Assembly: GCA_003164785.1 (NCBI GenBank) | Contig: PLUE01000069.1 | Coordinates: 310,001-374,000, forward strand | Source of the DNA: Gammaproteobacteria bacterium | GTDB taxonomy: Bacteria; Pseudomonadota; Gammaproteobacteria; Steroidobacterales; Steroidobacteraceae | DNA: 64,000 bases | Direction of reading: 5' to 3' | Notes under the pieces: model-generated | What the model saw: the letters and a program-made list of their open reading frames with translations, nothing else | Database searches by the model: none | Told to the model about the DNA's origin: nothing | Shown here: piece by piece, positions 43,337 to 52,693 of the stretch | Position numbering within the stretch: position 1 is the first letter of the stretch | Layout of the letters: each line of letters starts with the position of its first letter | Translations under genes and position numbers: made by a program

Positions 43337-46300
43337 GTGAAATCTCCGCAGAAGGAAGGGCATGCGCCGACTTGCGCCCGTGAATGATCGAGAAGACGGT
43401 CGGTACGAAGAACAGCGTCGCGAACGTCGCGAAGATCAACCCGCCGATGACGGCGCGGCCCAGAGGTGCGTTCTGTTCGCCGCCGTCGCCCAGGCCCAAT
43501 GCCATCGGAATCATGCCGATGATCATCGCGAGGGCCGTCATCATCACCGGGCGCAGGCGGGTGAATCCTGCCTGGAGCGCCGCCTCGAATGCATCGTCCC
43601 CGGCGTTCATGCGTTCCCGGGCGAAGCTGATGACCAGCACGCTGTTGGCCGTCGCGACGCCCATGCACATGATGGCGCCGGTGAGGGCGGGCACGCTGAC
43701 CGTGGTGTGCGTGAGGAACAACATCCAGACGATGCCGGCCAGCGCGGCGGGCAGCGCCGTGATGATGATGAACGGATCGAGCAGCGACTGGAAGTTCACC
43801 ACGATCAACATGTACACCAGCACGATCGCGCCGATGAGGCCGATCAACAATCCGTTGAACGATGCCTTCATGGTCTGCGTCTGGCCGCGCAGCACCACCT
43901 GCGAGCCTTTGGGCAGATCGTTGATGGACGCCGCGATGATCTTGTTGATCCGCGCGGACACGTAGCCCAGATCGGTCCCCTGGACGCTGCCGAAAATATC
44001 GAGCGCCGGCGTGGCATTGTAGTGACTCACGACGGCTGGCGCGACGCTGCGGTGAATGTTCGCGACGCTCGAGAGGATTTGCGATGCACCGCCCGGGCCG
44101 TTCAACGGCGTGTTGCCCAGGTCGTTCAGGTTCTCCATGCGGGACTGGGGAGTCTGGGTGGCGACCTGGTACTGGGTGCCGCTCTTCGGATCGACCCAAA
44201 ACGAGGGCGAGGTCTGGAAGCTGCCGGAGAGCGAAACCAACAGATTCGTGGCCACCGCCTGTTCGGTCAGGCCCACGAGTTGCGCCTTGCTGCGGTCGAC
44301 GTCGACGTTGAACTGCGGGTAGTCGCCCGACTGCTGAATGTGCAGATCCACCGCGCCCGGGACGGCGCGAAGTTTGTATAGCAGGTTGTTGGCAAAGACC
44401 CGGTTCGCGTCCACATTGAAGCCCGTGATCTGCACGTCGACGGGCGACGGCAGGCCGAAGTTCAGGATTTGCCCGATCATGTCGGCCGGCAGGAACGAGA
44501 ACGAAGCCGACGGGTAGCTGGCCGCGAGCTTCGCCCGCAGCGCCCTCACGTAGGCCGCGGTCGGTTTGTGGTTCTCCGAGAGGTTCACGTAGATGTCCGC
44601 GTCGCCCGGACCCACGGGCGCCGAGGTGCTGTAGGCTAGGTTGATGCCGCTGTACGGCAGACCGAGGTTGTCGACGATGTTCGTCACCTGATCGGCGGGG
44701 ATGACGCCGCGAATGGTGTTCTCGACCGCATCGCACAGCGCCGCCGTCTCCTCGATGCGGGTGCCGGTGCGCGCCCGCATGTGCAGCTTGATCTGGCCGC
44801 CGTCGACGCTCGGGAAGAAATCCTGGCCGAGCCCCGGCAGCGGACCGAGCGGAAAGGCCAGCAGCGCGGTGGCTGCCATGGCGCCCAGGAAGATCGCCGC
44901 GAAGCGCGGACCGCTCCTCAACGCGGCGACGAGCAGGTTGCGATAGCCGTTGCGCAGATTGGCGAACCCGCGCTCGAAGCCCGTCTGGAACCGGCTGAGG
45001 ACGTTGCGCCGTACCGCGCGGTCGTGCGGCTCGTGCTTCTTCAGCCAGAACTTCGCGAGCGTCGGCACCAGGGTGCGCGAGAGGATGTACGAGGCCAGCA
45101 TGGCGAACACCACGGCTTCGGCCAGCGGAATGAACAGGAATTTGGCGATGCCGGCCAGGAGGAACATCGGCACGAAGACGATGCAAATGGACAGGGTCGA
45201 CACCAGGGCGGGCAATGCGATCTGGTGCGCGCCGTCGAGGATCGCCTGCTCGACTTCCTTGCCCTGCTCGAGATGATAGTTGATGTTTTCGATGGTGACG
45301 GTCGCATCGTCGACCAGGATGCCGACGGCGAGCGCGAGACCGCCCAGGGTCATGATGTTGATGGTCTCGCCCAGCGCCGAAAGACAGTAGACCGAGGCCA
45401 GAATCGACAGCGGGATCGAGATGGTGATGATGAGAGTGCTGCGCCAACTGCCCAGAAACAGCAGGATCAACAGCCCGGTGAGGGCGCCGGCGATCACCGC
45501 CTCACGGATCACGCCGGAGATCGCCGCGCGCACGAACACCGATTGATCGCTGAGCGGTTTGATGACCAACGAACTCGGCAGCGAGGCGGCGATCTGCGGC
45601 AGCTTCTGGTTGATGCTGTTGATGATGTCGATGGTGGATGCCTTGCCGGTCTTCAACACGCTGACGAGGACGGCGCGCCGCCCATCCAGCCGCACCATGC
45701 TGGTTTGCGGCGAGTACCCGTCGCGCACGTGCGCGACGTCGTGGATGTAGGTGATGGTGCCGTTGCGCGTGCGGATGGGCACGTTGTTGAGGTCGTCGAT
45801 CTGGGTCGGGCTGGCATTGAGCTTGATGAAATACTCGAGCTCACCCATTTTCTGCGTGCCGGCGGGCAGGATCAGATTCTGCAGGCCGATGGCGTTGACG
45901 ACGTCATTGGCCGACAGGCCGTTGGCGCGAAGCGCCTGCGGATCGAGATCTACCTGCACCTGGCGCTGCTTGCCGCCGAAAGGATAGGGAATCGAAGCGC
46001 CGGCGACCGTGGCCAGCTGCGTGCGCAGGATGGTGTTGGCCAGATCGTAGATCGTGGCTTCCGGTATGGTCGTGCTCGAGAGGGCAAGCTGGAGGATGGG
46101 AACGCTCGAGGCGCTGTACGACAGGATGAACGGCGGCGTCGTTCCCGGCGGCGAGTATGCCAATTGAACCTGGGACACGGCCGTGATCTGTGCGAAGGAT
46201 AGATCGGGATCGACGTCCGGCTGGAAGAAGTACTTGACCACGGATGTGCCGTTGACGGATTGCGATTCCGTGTGTTCGACGTCGTTGACCGTGGTCTGTG

Positions 46301-46511
46301 CGATGCGCTCCGAGAACAACACGATGCGATTCGCGATTTCCTCCGGCAGGATGCCGTTATAGCGCCAGATCACCGCGGCGATCGGAATCTTGATGTTGGG
46401 AAAGATGTCGGTCGCGGTGTTGAGGATTGCGTAGCCTCCCATCAGCACGATCAACAGCGCCAGCATGATGAAGGTGTACGGACGTTGTAAGGCTACTTTG
46501 ACAATCCACAT
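43329..46511 (-). CDS. RND-family multidrug efflux permease
   Basis: 1060 residues with 12 transmembrane helices and two large periplasmic loops. The N-terminus MWIVKVALQRPYTFIMLALL, the aspartate-containing helix GGLALAVGILVDDATVTIEN and the duplicated second half (TGAIMCMGVATANSVLVISF) are as in AcrB-type proton-driven pumps. This sequence is nearest to the branch often found with NodT-type channels. It follows marR by 64 bases. Substrates probably include toxic organic compounds; none can be named from sequence. Confidence 0.95.
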   Translation of the reverse strand: MWIVKVALQRPYTFIMLALLIVLMGGYAILNTATDIFPNIKIPIAAVIWRYNGILPEEIANRIVLFSERIAQTTVNDVEHTESQSVNGTSVVKYFFQPDVDPDLSFAQITAVSQVQLAYSPPGTTPPFILSYSASSVPILQLALSSTTIPEATIYDLANTILRTQLATVAGASIPYPFGGKQRQVQVDLDPQALRANGLSANDVVNAIGLQNLILPAGTQKMGELEYFIKLNASPTQIDDLNNVPIRTRNGTITYIHDVAHVRDGYSPQTSMVRLDGRRAVLVSVLKTGKASTIDIINSINQKLPQIAASLPSSLVIKPLSDQSVFVRAAISGVIREAVIAGALTGLLILLFLGSWRSTLIITISIPLSILASVYCLSALGETINIMTLGGLALAVGILVDDATVTIENINYHLEQGKEVEQAILDGAHQIALPALVSTLSICIVFVPMFLLAGIAKFLFIPLAEAVVFAMLASYILSRTLVPTLAKFWLKKHEPHDRAVRRNVLSRFQTGFERGFANLRNGYRNLLVAALRSGPRFAAIFLGAMAATALLAFPLGPLPGLGQDFFPSVDGGQIKLHMRARTGTRIEETAALCDAVENTIRGVIPADQVTNIVDNLGLPYSGINLAYSTSAPVGPGDADIYVNLSENHKPTAAYVRALRAKLAASYPSASFSFLPADMIGQILNFGLPSPVDVQITGFNVDANRVFANNLLYKLRAVPGAVDLHIQQSGDYPQFNVDVDRSKAQLVGLTEQAVATNLLVSLSGSFQTSPSFWVDPKSGTQYQVATQTPQSRMENLNDLGNTPLNGPGGASQILSSVANIHRSVAPAVVSHYNATPALDIFGSVQGTDLGYVSARINKIIAASINDLPKGSQVVLRGQTQTMKASFNGLLIGLIGAIVLVYMLIVVNFQSLLDPFIIITALPAALAGIVWMLFLTHTTVSVPALTGAIMCMGVATANSVLVISFARERMNAGDDAFEAALQAGFTRLRPVMMTALAMIIGMIPMALGLGDGGEQNAPLGRAVIGGLIFATFATLFFVPTVFSIIHGRKSAHALPSAEISHV

Positions 46512-46575
46512 GATCTACTCCGAAATTGCCGGCAATCGACCAAGGTGTTCAAAAACAGTCGGGACCTGCGGGCGG

Positions 46576-47076
46576 TCAGTCGACCAGGCCGGTCATGCCA
46601 GCAGGTTGTGAATCGAGTTCCCGACTGAAGGCAATGTTCAACAGCGCGGCCCGCAGTTCGGCGGTCGCCTCGCGTCCGAAGGTATTTTCGATGCGATTCT
46701 CCGCGACGCGCCACATGCGACGCGCCCGCCGCAGCAGCGACACGCCCTTGGCGGTCAGTTCCACGCAACGCTTGCGCCTATCGGTCGGCGACAGCCGCAG
46801 CGCCAGCAGCTTGTCGCGCGCCAACGGCCGCAGGTTGTGTCCGAGCGTCGAGCGGTCCATGACCATCGCGGCGGCGAGCACGCACATGGTGACGGGCCCT
46901 TGCGGGCCGCTGCGCGCCACCTCGGACAATATTGAATACTGGGTCGACTTGATGCCGAGCGGCGCCAGCACCGTGTCGTAGTACTGGGATATCCGACGCG
47001 AAGCCCTGCGCAGGCTGCCGCAGGTGCAGGATGAGCGCGGCGGGATGACCGGGATTTTGGACTTCGAGGCAATCAT
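46576..47076 (-). CDS. MarR-family regulator of the efflux operon
   Basis: 166 residues with a winged helix (CVLAAAMVMDRSTLGHNLRP and LSPTDRRKRCVELTAKG). A CTCGSLRRASRRISQYYD N-terminal helix is typical of MarR proteins that sit next to RND pumps. The cysteines there (about residues 17 and 19) could sense oxidants or electrophiles, by analogy with other MarR proteins. Being first in the operon, it probably represses its own transcription. Confidence 0.9.
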   Translation of the reverse strand: MIASKSKIPVIPPRSSCTCGSLRRASRRISQYYDTVLAPLGIKSTQYSILSEVARSGPQGPVTMCVLAAAMVMDRSTLGHNLRPLARDKLLALRLSPTDRRKRCVELTAKGVSLLRRARRMWRVAENRIENTFGREATAELRAALLNIAFSRELDSQPAGMTGLVD

Positions 47077-47114
47077 GGGGATATGCCCCCATTCTACGCG
47101 TTACCTCGGCGGGT

Positions 47115-48050
47115 TCAAGCGGCGACTTGCAGCGGCGCGGGATCGTGCTGCATCTGGGCCGCAACGATCCGCTCCGAAACCTCCCATAGGCGCCGCGCCA
47201 GCGCATCGTCGCCGAGCAGGCGGCTGCCGGTGGCGATCTGGCAGTCGGCCCAGTATTCGCCGGTGATGCCGCTCACGCGCGGACTGGCGGCGAGCAGCGC
47301 CTGGGTTGCGGCGCCGCGCTGCGCGTTGCGCATGAACACCTGGGCGACCTTCAATACCAGCGCAAGGGGCCCGCGCAGATACTTGTGCAATCGCGTGCCC
47401 TTGGTCGCGCCGGGGTGCACGCTATTGACGGCGATCCCGCGTCCCTGCAACCGGCGCGAGAGTTCCTTGGCGTAGAGCGCCGCCGCCAACTTCGACTGTC
47501 CGTAAAAGGCCAGCGGCCGGTAGAAATCACGACCATCCAGGTTGTCGAACATGATGCCTTCGGCGGGCGCCTGGCTGATGCTGGCCCGGCTGCTCACGAT
47601 GACCACGCGGCCGGTGCCGTTGCGCAGGAGGTCCGTCAACTGATTCACCAACGAGAAGTGCCCGATGTAGTTCACGAGGAACTGCAGCTCGATGCCGTTG
47701 CGCGTCTCCAGGGTCGGTAGATTCGCGATGCCGGCATTGGCGACGATGGCATCCAAGGGCGCGCCCAGCGACGAGATGTGCTGCGCGGCCCGGGCCACCG
47801 CGGCCAGATCCGCCAAATCGCAGGCCGCCGGCGTGCAGGATGGGCCGACGCGCCTGCATGCGTCGGTTGCGGCCTCCAGCGAGCGGGCCAGCCCGATGAC
47901 GTGGGCTCCGTTCGCCGCGAGCGCGTGCATGGTCTCGAAGCCGATGCCGGAGGTGCAACCGGTGACGACGATTCGGCGGCCGCTGAGGTCGACGCCGGCC
48001 AGAACTTGATCCGCGGTGGAGCGGGAGCCAAAAGGGTTGCTATGAGCCAA
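47115..48050 (-). CDS. Short-chain dehydrogenase (retinol-dehydrogenase-like)
   Basis: 311 residues. Cofactor motif VVTGCTSGIGFETMHALAAN, then NAGIANLPT, the catalytic serine in VVIVSSRAS and the YGQSKLAAALYAKELSRRL pair. The later VHPGATKGTRL with a C-terminal tail marks the RDH/WWOX-like branch of SDRs. The start is four bases after the TetR stop, so the two are co-transcribed. Substrate unknown. Confidence 0.9.
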   Translation of the reverse strand: MAHSNPFGSRSTADQVLAGVDLSGRRIVVTGCTSGIGFETMHALAANGAHVIGLARSLEAATDACRRVGPSCTPAACDLADLAAVARAAQHISSLGAPLDAIVANAGIANLPTLETRNGIELQFLVNYIGHFSLVNQLTDLLRNGTGRVVIVSSRASISQAPAEGIMFDNLDGRDFYRPLAFYGQSKLAAALYAKELSRRLQGRGIAVNSVHPGATKGTRLHKYLRGPLALVLKVAQVFMRNAQRGAATQALLAASPRVSGITGEYWADCQIATGSRLLGDDALARRLWEVSERIVAAQMQHDPAPLQVAA

Positions 48051-48054
48051 TACG

Positions 48055-48669
48055 TTACTCCTGATCCGGGACGAGATGGGCGAGGGGCGCGCAGAACAGG
48101 CGCGCCGCCACCGTCATGCCCTGCAAAAATTCCTGACGCGATTTGGATGATTGTTTGAGGCCGCGCGCGGTGGCGTGTAATGCTCTCGCCACGTCCTGTG
48201 CGGCAAATCCGGAGGCAGCGCAAAATCCCGCGAGCGGCGAGTTCTCGACGGCGTGTGCCAGGGCATTCTCGAATTGTGCCTCATAATGCGCCAGCGTCGC
48301 CCCCGCCAATGAGGTGCTCGCGCACATCAAATCGGCCGCATCGGTACCGGTGAGGCCGGCGAACCGGCCCGCCCATTCGTCGCAGGCGGCAATGAGGCGG
48401 GCATCCAGCGGCTTGGTCTCGCACGCCAGGGCGAGGACGGCCACGCGTAGTTGGCGGGTGAGCTTGTAAGTGACCGCCTGGCGAAACAGCGCTTCCTTGT
48501 CGGCGAACTGCAGGTAAAGACCCTGGCGGGAAACGCCGGCCGCGCGCGCCACCTCATCCATGGATGTCTTACGAAACCCATAACGAGCAAATACCGCCAC
48601 CGCTGCTTCAAGCAGGGCTTCGCGGCGAGACTCGACCGCGTCAACTTCGGTAATATTGTCTACTAACAC
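48055..48669 (-). CDS. TetR-family transcriptional regulator
   Basis: 204 residues starting at a GTG (48669). The N-terminal helix-turn-helix reads LLEAAVAVFARYGFRKTSMD followed by EVARAAGVSRQGLYLQFADK. The rest is an all-helical ligand domain. It is the first gene of a tetR-SDR unit and diverges from an FAH-family gene across ~20 bases that contain an inverted repeat, a usual layout for local control. Confidence 0.9.
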   Translation of the reverse strand: MLVDNITEVDAVESRREALLEAAVAVFARYGFRKTSMDEVARAAGVSRQGLYLQFADKEALFRQAVTYKLTRQLRVAVLALACETKPLDARLIAACDEWAGRFAGLTGTDAADLMCASTSLAGATLAHYEAQFENALAHAVENSPLAGFCAASGFAAQDVARALHATARGLKQSSKSRQEFLQGMTVAARLFCAPLAHLVPDQE

Positions 48670-48687
48670 CCATACAGTGTGGACAAT
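48655..48687. promoter_or_regulatory. Inverted repeat between tetR and the divergent FAH gene
   Basis: ATTGTC (48655-48660) and GACAAT (48682-48687) are perfect inverted arms; extended to ten bases (ATTGTCTACT versus ATTGTCCACA) they match at eight positions. The dyad covers the TetR start and ends just before the ATG of the FAH gene, so binding there could block both promoters. TetR as the binding protein is inferred. Confidence 0.5.
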
Positions 48688-48689
48688 CT

Positions 48690-49394
48690 ATGCTCAATCT
48701 GTCAAGGCTGTCATCATCGGCGATGCCTGCCGTCGGCGTCCCCACCATCGCCGTGTCCGGCTCGGAAGCGCGCTTTCCGGTCCGGCGCATTTATTGCGTG
48801 GGCCAGAATTATGCCGAGCATGCCCGCGAAATGGGATCAGATTCATCACGTAAGCCACCGTTTTTCTTCGGGAAACCGGCAGACGCCGTCGTCGACAGCG
48901 GGGCTCGTTTGGTGTACCCCTGCCGCACCGCGGAGCTGCATCACGAGGTTGAATTGGTCCTCGCGCTCGGCGGCGGCGGCTTCAATGTCACGCTCGCGGA
49001 GGCGCCGGGGCTGATCTATGGTTGGTCGGTCGGGCTCGACCTGACCCGGCGTGATTTGCAGGCCGAGGCCAAGAAGCTGGGTCGTCCGTGGGATATGGCG
49101 AAGGGCTTCGATGCGTCCGCGCCTGTGGGGCCGCTGCGGCGCGGGGTGCCGCCTGCCGAGGCGCGCATCCAGCTGCGCATCGACGGCCGGGTCCGCCAGA
49201 CCGGGGATGTGGCGGATATGATCTGGAGCGTGCCGGAGATCATTGCGGAGTTGTCCACCTACCTTACCCTGGCGCCGGGCGACCTGATCTTTACCGGTAC
49301 GCCCGCCGGCGTCGGGCCGATTCTGCGCGGCGAGACCGTGACGGGCTCGATCGACGGTGTCGACTCCGTCGAGGTGAGCTTCGACCCGAGCTGA
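48690..49394 (+). CDS. Fumarylpyruvate hydrolase-like FAH-family protein
   Basis: 234 residues. Core FAH motifs are IYCVGQNYAEHAREMG, FFFGKPADAVVD, the metal ligands in HHEVELVLALGGG and IYGWSVGLDLTRRD, and LAPGDLIFTGTPAGVGP. The short form without a cap domain resembles fumarylpyruvate hydrolase (gentisate pathway) and acylpyruvase. Start: ATG at 48690; an in-frame ATG at 48723 is equally good by homology. Divergent from tetR, which may control it. Confidence 0.87.
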   Translation: MLNLSRLSSSAMPAVGVPTIAVSGSEARFPVRRIYCVGQNYAEHAREMGSDSSRKPPFFFGKPADAVVDSGARLVYPCRTAELHHEVELVLALGGGGFNVTLAEAPGLIYGWSVGLDLTRRDLQAEAKKLGRPWDMAKGFDASAPVGPLRRGVPPAEARIQLRIDGRVRQTGDVADMIWSVPEIIAELSTYLTLAPGDLIFTGTPAGVGPILRGETVTGSIDGVDSVEVSFDPS

Positions 49395-49591
49395 AACCCT
49401 GGGACGCCCGCATGCCGGTCATCACCGCCCGGCCGGCAGTCCGACGCTCCTTCAGCCGGCTCTCCTACATCCCGGTCCCGGGGTGGGTGCCATAGTGGAT
49501 CCAGCTCATCGCTGGTCCGAAGTCGGTTATTCGATCGAGGAATAGCGTGGCATATCGGCCGCTTGCCGGCCCTCTAAGCAGGAGATGAAAC

Positions 49592-49798
49592 ATGGGTATC
49601 AATAAAGATCAGGTCGAAGGTCGCGTCAAGGAAGGCACTGGCAAGGTGCAGGAAGCGGCTGGTAAGGCTGTGAACAGCCAGCACGAACAGGTGAAGGGCT
49701 TGGCGAACCAAGTCGAAGGCAAGGTTCAAAAGAACTTTGGCGACGCCAAGGAAACCGTCAAGGACCACGTGAAGGACGCCCAGCAAAAGCGGGGCTAG
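49592..49798 (+). CDS. CsbD-family stress-response protein
   Basis: 68 residues, highly charged and predicted helical (GINKDQVEGRVKEGTGKVQE and later GLANQVEGKVQKNFGDAKET), the standard CsbD-like repeat pattern. AGGAG is eight bases upstream of the ATG. Members are small cytoplasmic proteins induced by general stress; their molecular role is unknown. Transcribed alone. Confidence 0.92.
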   Translation: MGINKDQVEGRVKEGTGKVQEAAGKAVNSQHEQVKGLANQVEGKVQKNFGDAKETVKDHVKDAQQKRG

Positions 49799-50008
49799 AG
49801 CAGGCGCGGGGGGCGTGGCCTTTCCGTGACGAGTGCGAGGCGTCTGCAACGGATCATGGCCGTGCAGGCGCCTTGTCGAGCGCGCGTCCGATCAGGGCGT
49901 GCCGCGAGCTCACCGGCGGAGCAATCACGGGCGCGGATCGCATCGTGGCCGTCTGGCACCGCGGAAAGCAGGTCAGCGGTTCCTTGGCCTCATTCTCGCC
50001 GTAGCGGC

Positions 50009-50806
50009 TCATTGCTTGACGGCGAGCAGACCGTCGCCGTTCTTCTCCACGCTGAAACCGGTGCTGCGCAGGCGGTTGGTCACCTCGTTGGGCAGGTCGC
50101 GACCGCTGCCCAGCTTGTTGGGCGTACCCGTGTAGTGAAACAGCCTGCCGCGGCGCTTCAGCACCCGGCCGATCTGATCGTAAAAGCCTTGCGAGTACAA
50201 CTCCCCCGCGATGCCGAAGCGGGGCGGATCATGCAGAACGGCGTCGACGCAATCGTCGGGCAGCGCGACGATCCCCGCGGTCACGTCGCCGTGCGTCAAG
50301 GCGAGCCGCTCGTCAATCGGGGGCGACCAGGGATTGAGGCTGCGCAGCCAGATGACGTCGGGATTCTTCTCGTACGAAAGAATGCGCTGCGCGCCTCCTT
50401 CCAGACACCATGCGGCGAAGTAGCCCAGGCCGCCGCAGGTGTCCAGCACCACCTTGCCCCTCGGCTGGATCAGCCGCACCTTGCGTTCGGCATCGTCGTA
50501 TGGCGAGACCTGCGCGGTGGGCAGCATCTTGATGCCGTCGATTTCGAACGTCGGCGGACCCCAATCCGTCGGCACCAGTTTGATGAGCGAGGAGGAGTAC
50601 CGGGCGACGGGTTCGAATTCGCCCCCCGTCCAATGATAGACGGTGCGGTCCTTGCACTTGGCCGGATAAGGATAGTGCTCCCCCCGCCAACGCCAGGAGT
50701 CGGCTCCCAACTCGACCGAGGTCGATGAACGCTTCAGGTCCAACGAGCATTCCACCGCTGCGGCGCCCGCGCGCCGGCCGGTGAGCAATTGCTCGGTGAC
50801 GCTCAT
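50009..50806 (-). CDS. SAM-dependent methyltransferase-like protein
   Basis: 265 residues. A beta-rich N-terminal part (SWRWRGEHYPYPAKCKDRTV) is followed by a Rossmann methyltransferase with motif I VVLDTCGGLGYFAAWCLEGG, an acidic residue at the end of strand 2 (ILSYEKNPDVI) and DCVDAVLHDPPRFGIAGELY. The LHDPPR motif resembles the DPPY/NPPY site of amino-methyltransferases and the spermine-synthase-like group. Substrate unknown. Confidence 0.75.
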   Translation of the reverse strand: MSVTEQLLTGRRAGAAAVECSLDLKRSSTSVELGADSWRWRGEHYPYPAKCKDRTVYHWTGGEFEPVARYSSSLIKLVPTDWGPPTFEIDGIKMLPTAQVSPYDDAERKVRLIQPRGKVVLDTCGGLGYFAAWCLEGGAQRILSYEKNPDVIWLRSLNPWSPPIDERLALTHGDVTAGIVALPDDCVDAVLHDPPRFGIAGELYSQGFYDQIGRVLKRRGRLFHYTGTPNKLGSGRDLPNEVTNRLRSTGFSVEKNGDGLLAVKQ

Positions 50807-50941
50807 CGTCAGCAGGGGGCCGAGGTAGGCGATGACTAGGGTCCCCTTCTGATGTCATGGTCGGCGCAAACCATGCCGGCGTGCTGCAGTATGCCACCCA
50901 AGAGGATGTCGTAGAACATATCCGCGCCCCGATGCAGCACA

Positions 50942-52693
50942 TCAGGCTGTGCCCACAGCATCTCGCCGCAGAAAATCCTCCGCGCCACCGGACGTGAAAA
51001 AGCGCGCTTCCAGTTCCTGCGGCGAGAGCGGCAGGGACAGCAGGAATCCCTGGGCTTCATGGCATCCGCGGCGCCGCAACCACTCGAGTTGGGCGGTGCG
51101 CTCGATACCTTCGGCGGTCACGATTACCCCGAGACTTGCTCCCAGCGACAGTATGGCGCTCGCCACGGCGGCGTCGCTGCCCGACCGATCGAGGTTATGA
51201 ACGAACGCCTTGTCGATCTTGATCCTATCCGGTGGGAAACGCGTGATGTAGGCGAGGGAGGAATAGCCGGTGCCGAAATCGTCGAGCGCGATGCGGCACC
51301 CGAGGCGTCGAAAACGCTCGAGGGCGGCCCGCACCGAGGCCGAATCGGTCACGAGAAGTGATTCCGTGATTTCTATCTCCAGCAGCGAGGTTGCAATGCC
51401 CGCCGCCGCCGCTTCCGTCTCGAGCACCCGCGCTGGATCGCCGTACAACAGTTCCTTGGCCGACACGTTGACGGCGACGTGCAGCGTGATGCCGCGTTCC
51501 TGCCACTTTTTTATCTGACGGCAAGCGGCGCGCATCACCCAGCTGCCGAGTTCGATGATGAGACCGCTGTCCTCGGCGATTTCGATGAAGCGGGTGGGCG
51601 GAATGTCGCCGTATTCGACGTCGCACCAGCGCAGCAACGCCTCCACACCGACCATTTGATTGGTTTTCAAACTGAATTTCGGCTGGTAATGCAGATGTAG
51701 CTGGTCCTCGGCGACGGCCCGGCGCAGGCGTCCTTCCAGATCGAGCCAGTCGCGGAGACGCGTGCTCATGGACGGCGAATACATGACCACCGCGCCGAAG
51801 GCCCCGGCCTTCGCCTGATACATGGCCGTATCGGCGTGCTTGAGCACCGTCGCAACGTCGGGACCATCATCCGGATGGATGGCAAGACCGATGCTCGGGC
51901 GCGAATGAAACTCGAATCCGTCATAAGCGATGGGGGTCTTCAGAGTTTCGGCGCAGGCGGCGGCGATCTTCAGGGCGACGCCGCGCGCATCGACGTGTTT
52001 CACGAGCACGACGAATTCGTCGCCGCCGAAGCGCGCAAGAAACAGGTGCCCATAGGCGCCTTCGAACTCGGCCAACCTCGCCGTCAGCTTCCTGGCGACG
52101 TCCTTCAATACCGCATCGCCCGCGCTGTGACCGAAGGTATCGTTGACTTTCTTCAATCCGTTGAGGTCCATGTAAATGATGGCCACCGATTCGGCCGGCG
52201 CGGCGGTTTCGAATTCGCGTTGGGCGGTCTCCATACAGCGCTGTCGATTGGGAAGGCCGGTGAGGGTGTCGAAGTAGGCAAGACGTTCGATGCGCTCGGC
52301 GGCCGCCGCGTTGCGCAGGATATAGCTGAGGCGGCGCGGCAGCAGCGCCCAATTGACCGGCTTGGAGATGAAGTCGGTGGCGCCTGCGTCGAACGCGAGG
52401 CTGATCGCGACAGAATCCTCATGACCGGTGACCATCACGATGGGCACGGTGGCAAAGCGTGCCTCGCCGCGCAGGCGGCGGCACACGCTATAGCCGTCCA
52501 TTCCCGGCATGTCGACGTCGAGGAGCACGATGGACACGTCCTGCGAGAGCGCGGCTTCGAGCGCGGCAGCGCCATCGTCGAAGGCCTGCGGTGTGAGACC
52601 GGTGGTGGTCGCGGTCTCGACGAGCAGCAAGCGTCCCAGGTCCTCGTCGTCCGCGATGATCGCGATTCTCGGCCGTGACGGATTTGCACTCAT
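50942..52693 (-). CDS. Response regulator with GGDEF and EAL domains (c-di-GMP turnover)
   Basis: 583 residues from the ATG at 52693, overlapping the upstream kinase stop (ATGA). The receiver domain (residues ~8-125) has the phospho-acceptor Asp59 in VLLDVDMPGMDG and a K in FISKPVNW. The GGDEF domain (~155-310) keeps RFGGDEF near residue 222, so it should bind or make c-di-GMP. The EAL domain (~325-575) keeps GVEALLRW, ITESLL, LDDFGTGYSSLAYI, IKIDKAFVH and TAEGIE, so it should hydrolyse it. It is the predicted output of the hybrid kinase encoded just upstream. Confidence 0.93.
   Translation of the reverse strand: MSANPSRPRIAIIADDEDLGRLLLVETATTTGLTPQAFDDGAAALEAALSQDVSIVLLDVDMPGMDGYSVCRRLRGEARFATVPIVMVTGHEDSVAISLAFDAGATDFISKPVNWALLPRRLSYILRNAAAAERIERLAYFDTLTGLPNRQRCMETAQREFETAAPAESVAIIYMDLNGLKKVNDTFGHSAGDAVLKDVARKLTARLAEFEGAYGHLFLARFGGDEFVVLVKHVDARGVALKIAAACAETLKTPIAYDGFEFHSRPSIGLAIHPDDGPDVATVLKHADTAMYQAKAGAFGAVVMYSPSMSTRLRDWLDLEGRLRRAVAEDQLHLHYQPKFSLKTNQMVGVEALLRWCDVEYGDIPPTRFIEIAEDSGLIIELGSWVMRAACRQIKKWQERGITLHVAVNVSAKELLYGDPARVLETEAAAAGIATSLLEIEITESLLVTDSASVRAALERFRRLGCRIALDDFGTGYSSLAYITRFPPDRIKIDKAFVHNLDRSGSDAAVASAILSLGASLGVIVTAEGIERTAQLEWLRRRGCHEAQGFLLSLPLSPQELEARFFTSGGAEDFLRRDAVGTA

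Noticed and set aside
43162..45447. 761-codon alternative frame within the RND gene
   Set aside because: Same strand, other frame of the clearly coding RND permease; composition is Arg/His rich and without motifs.
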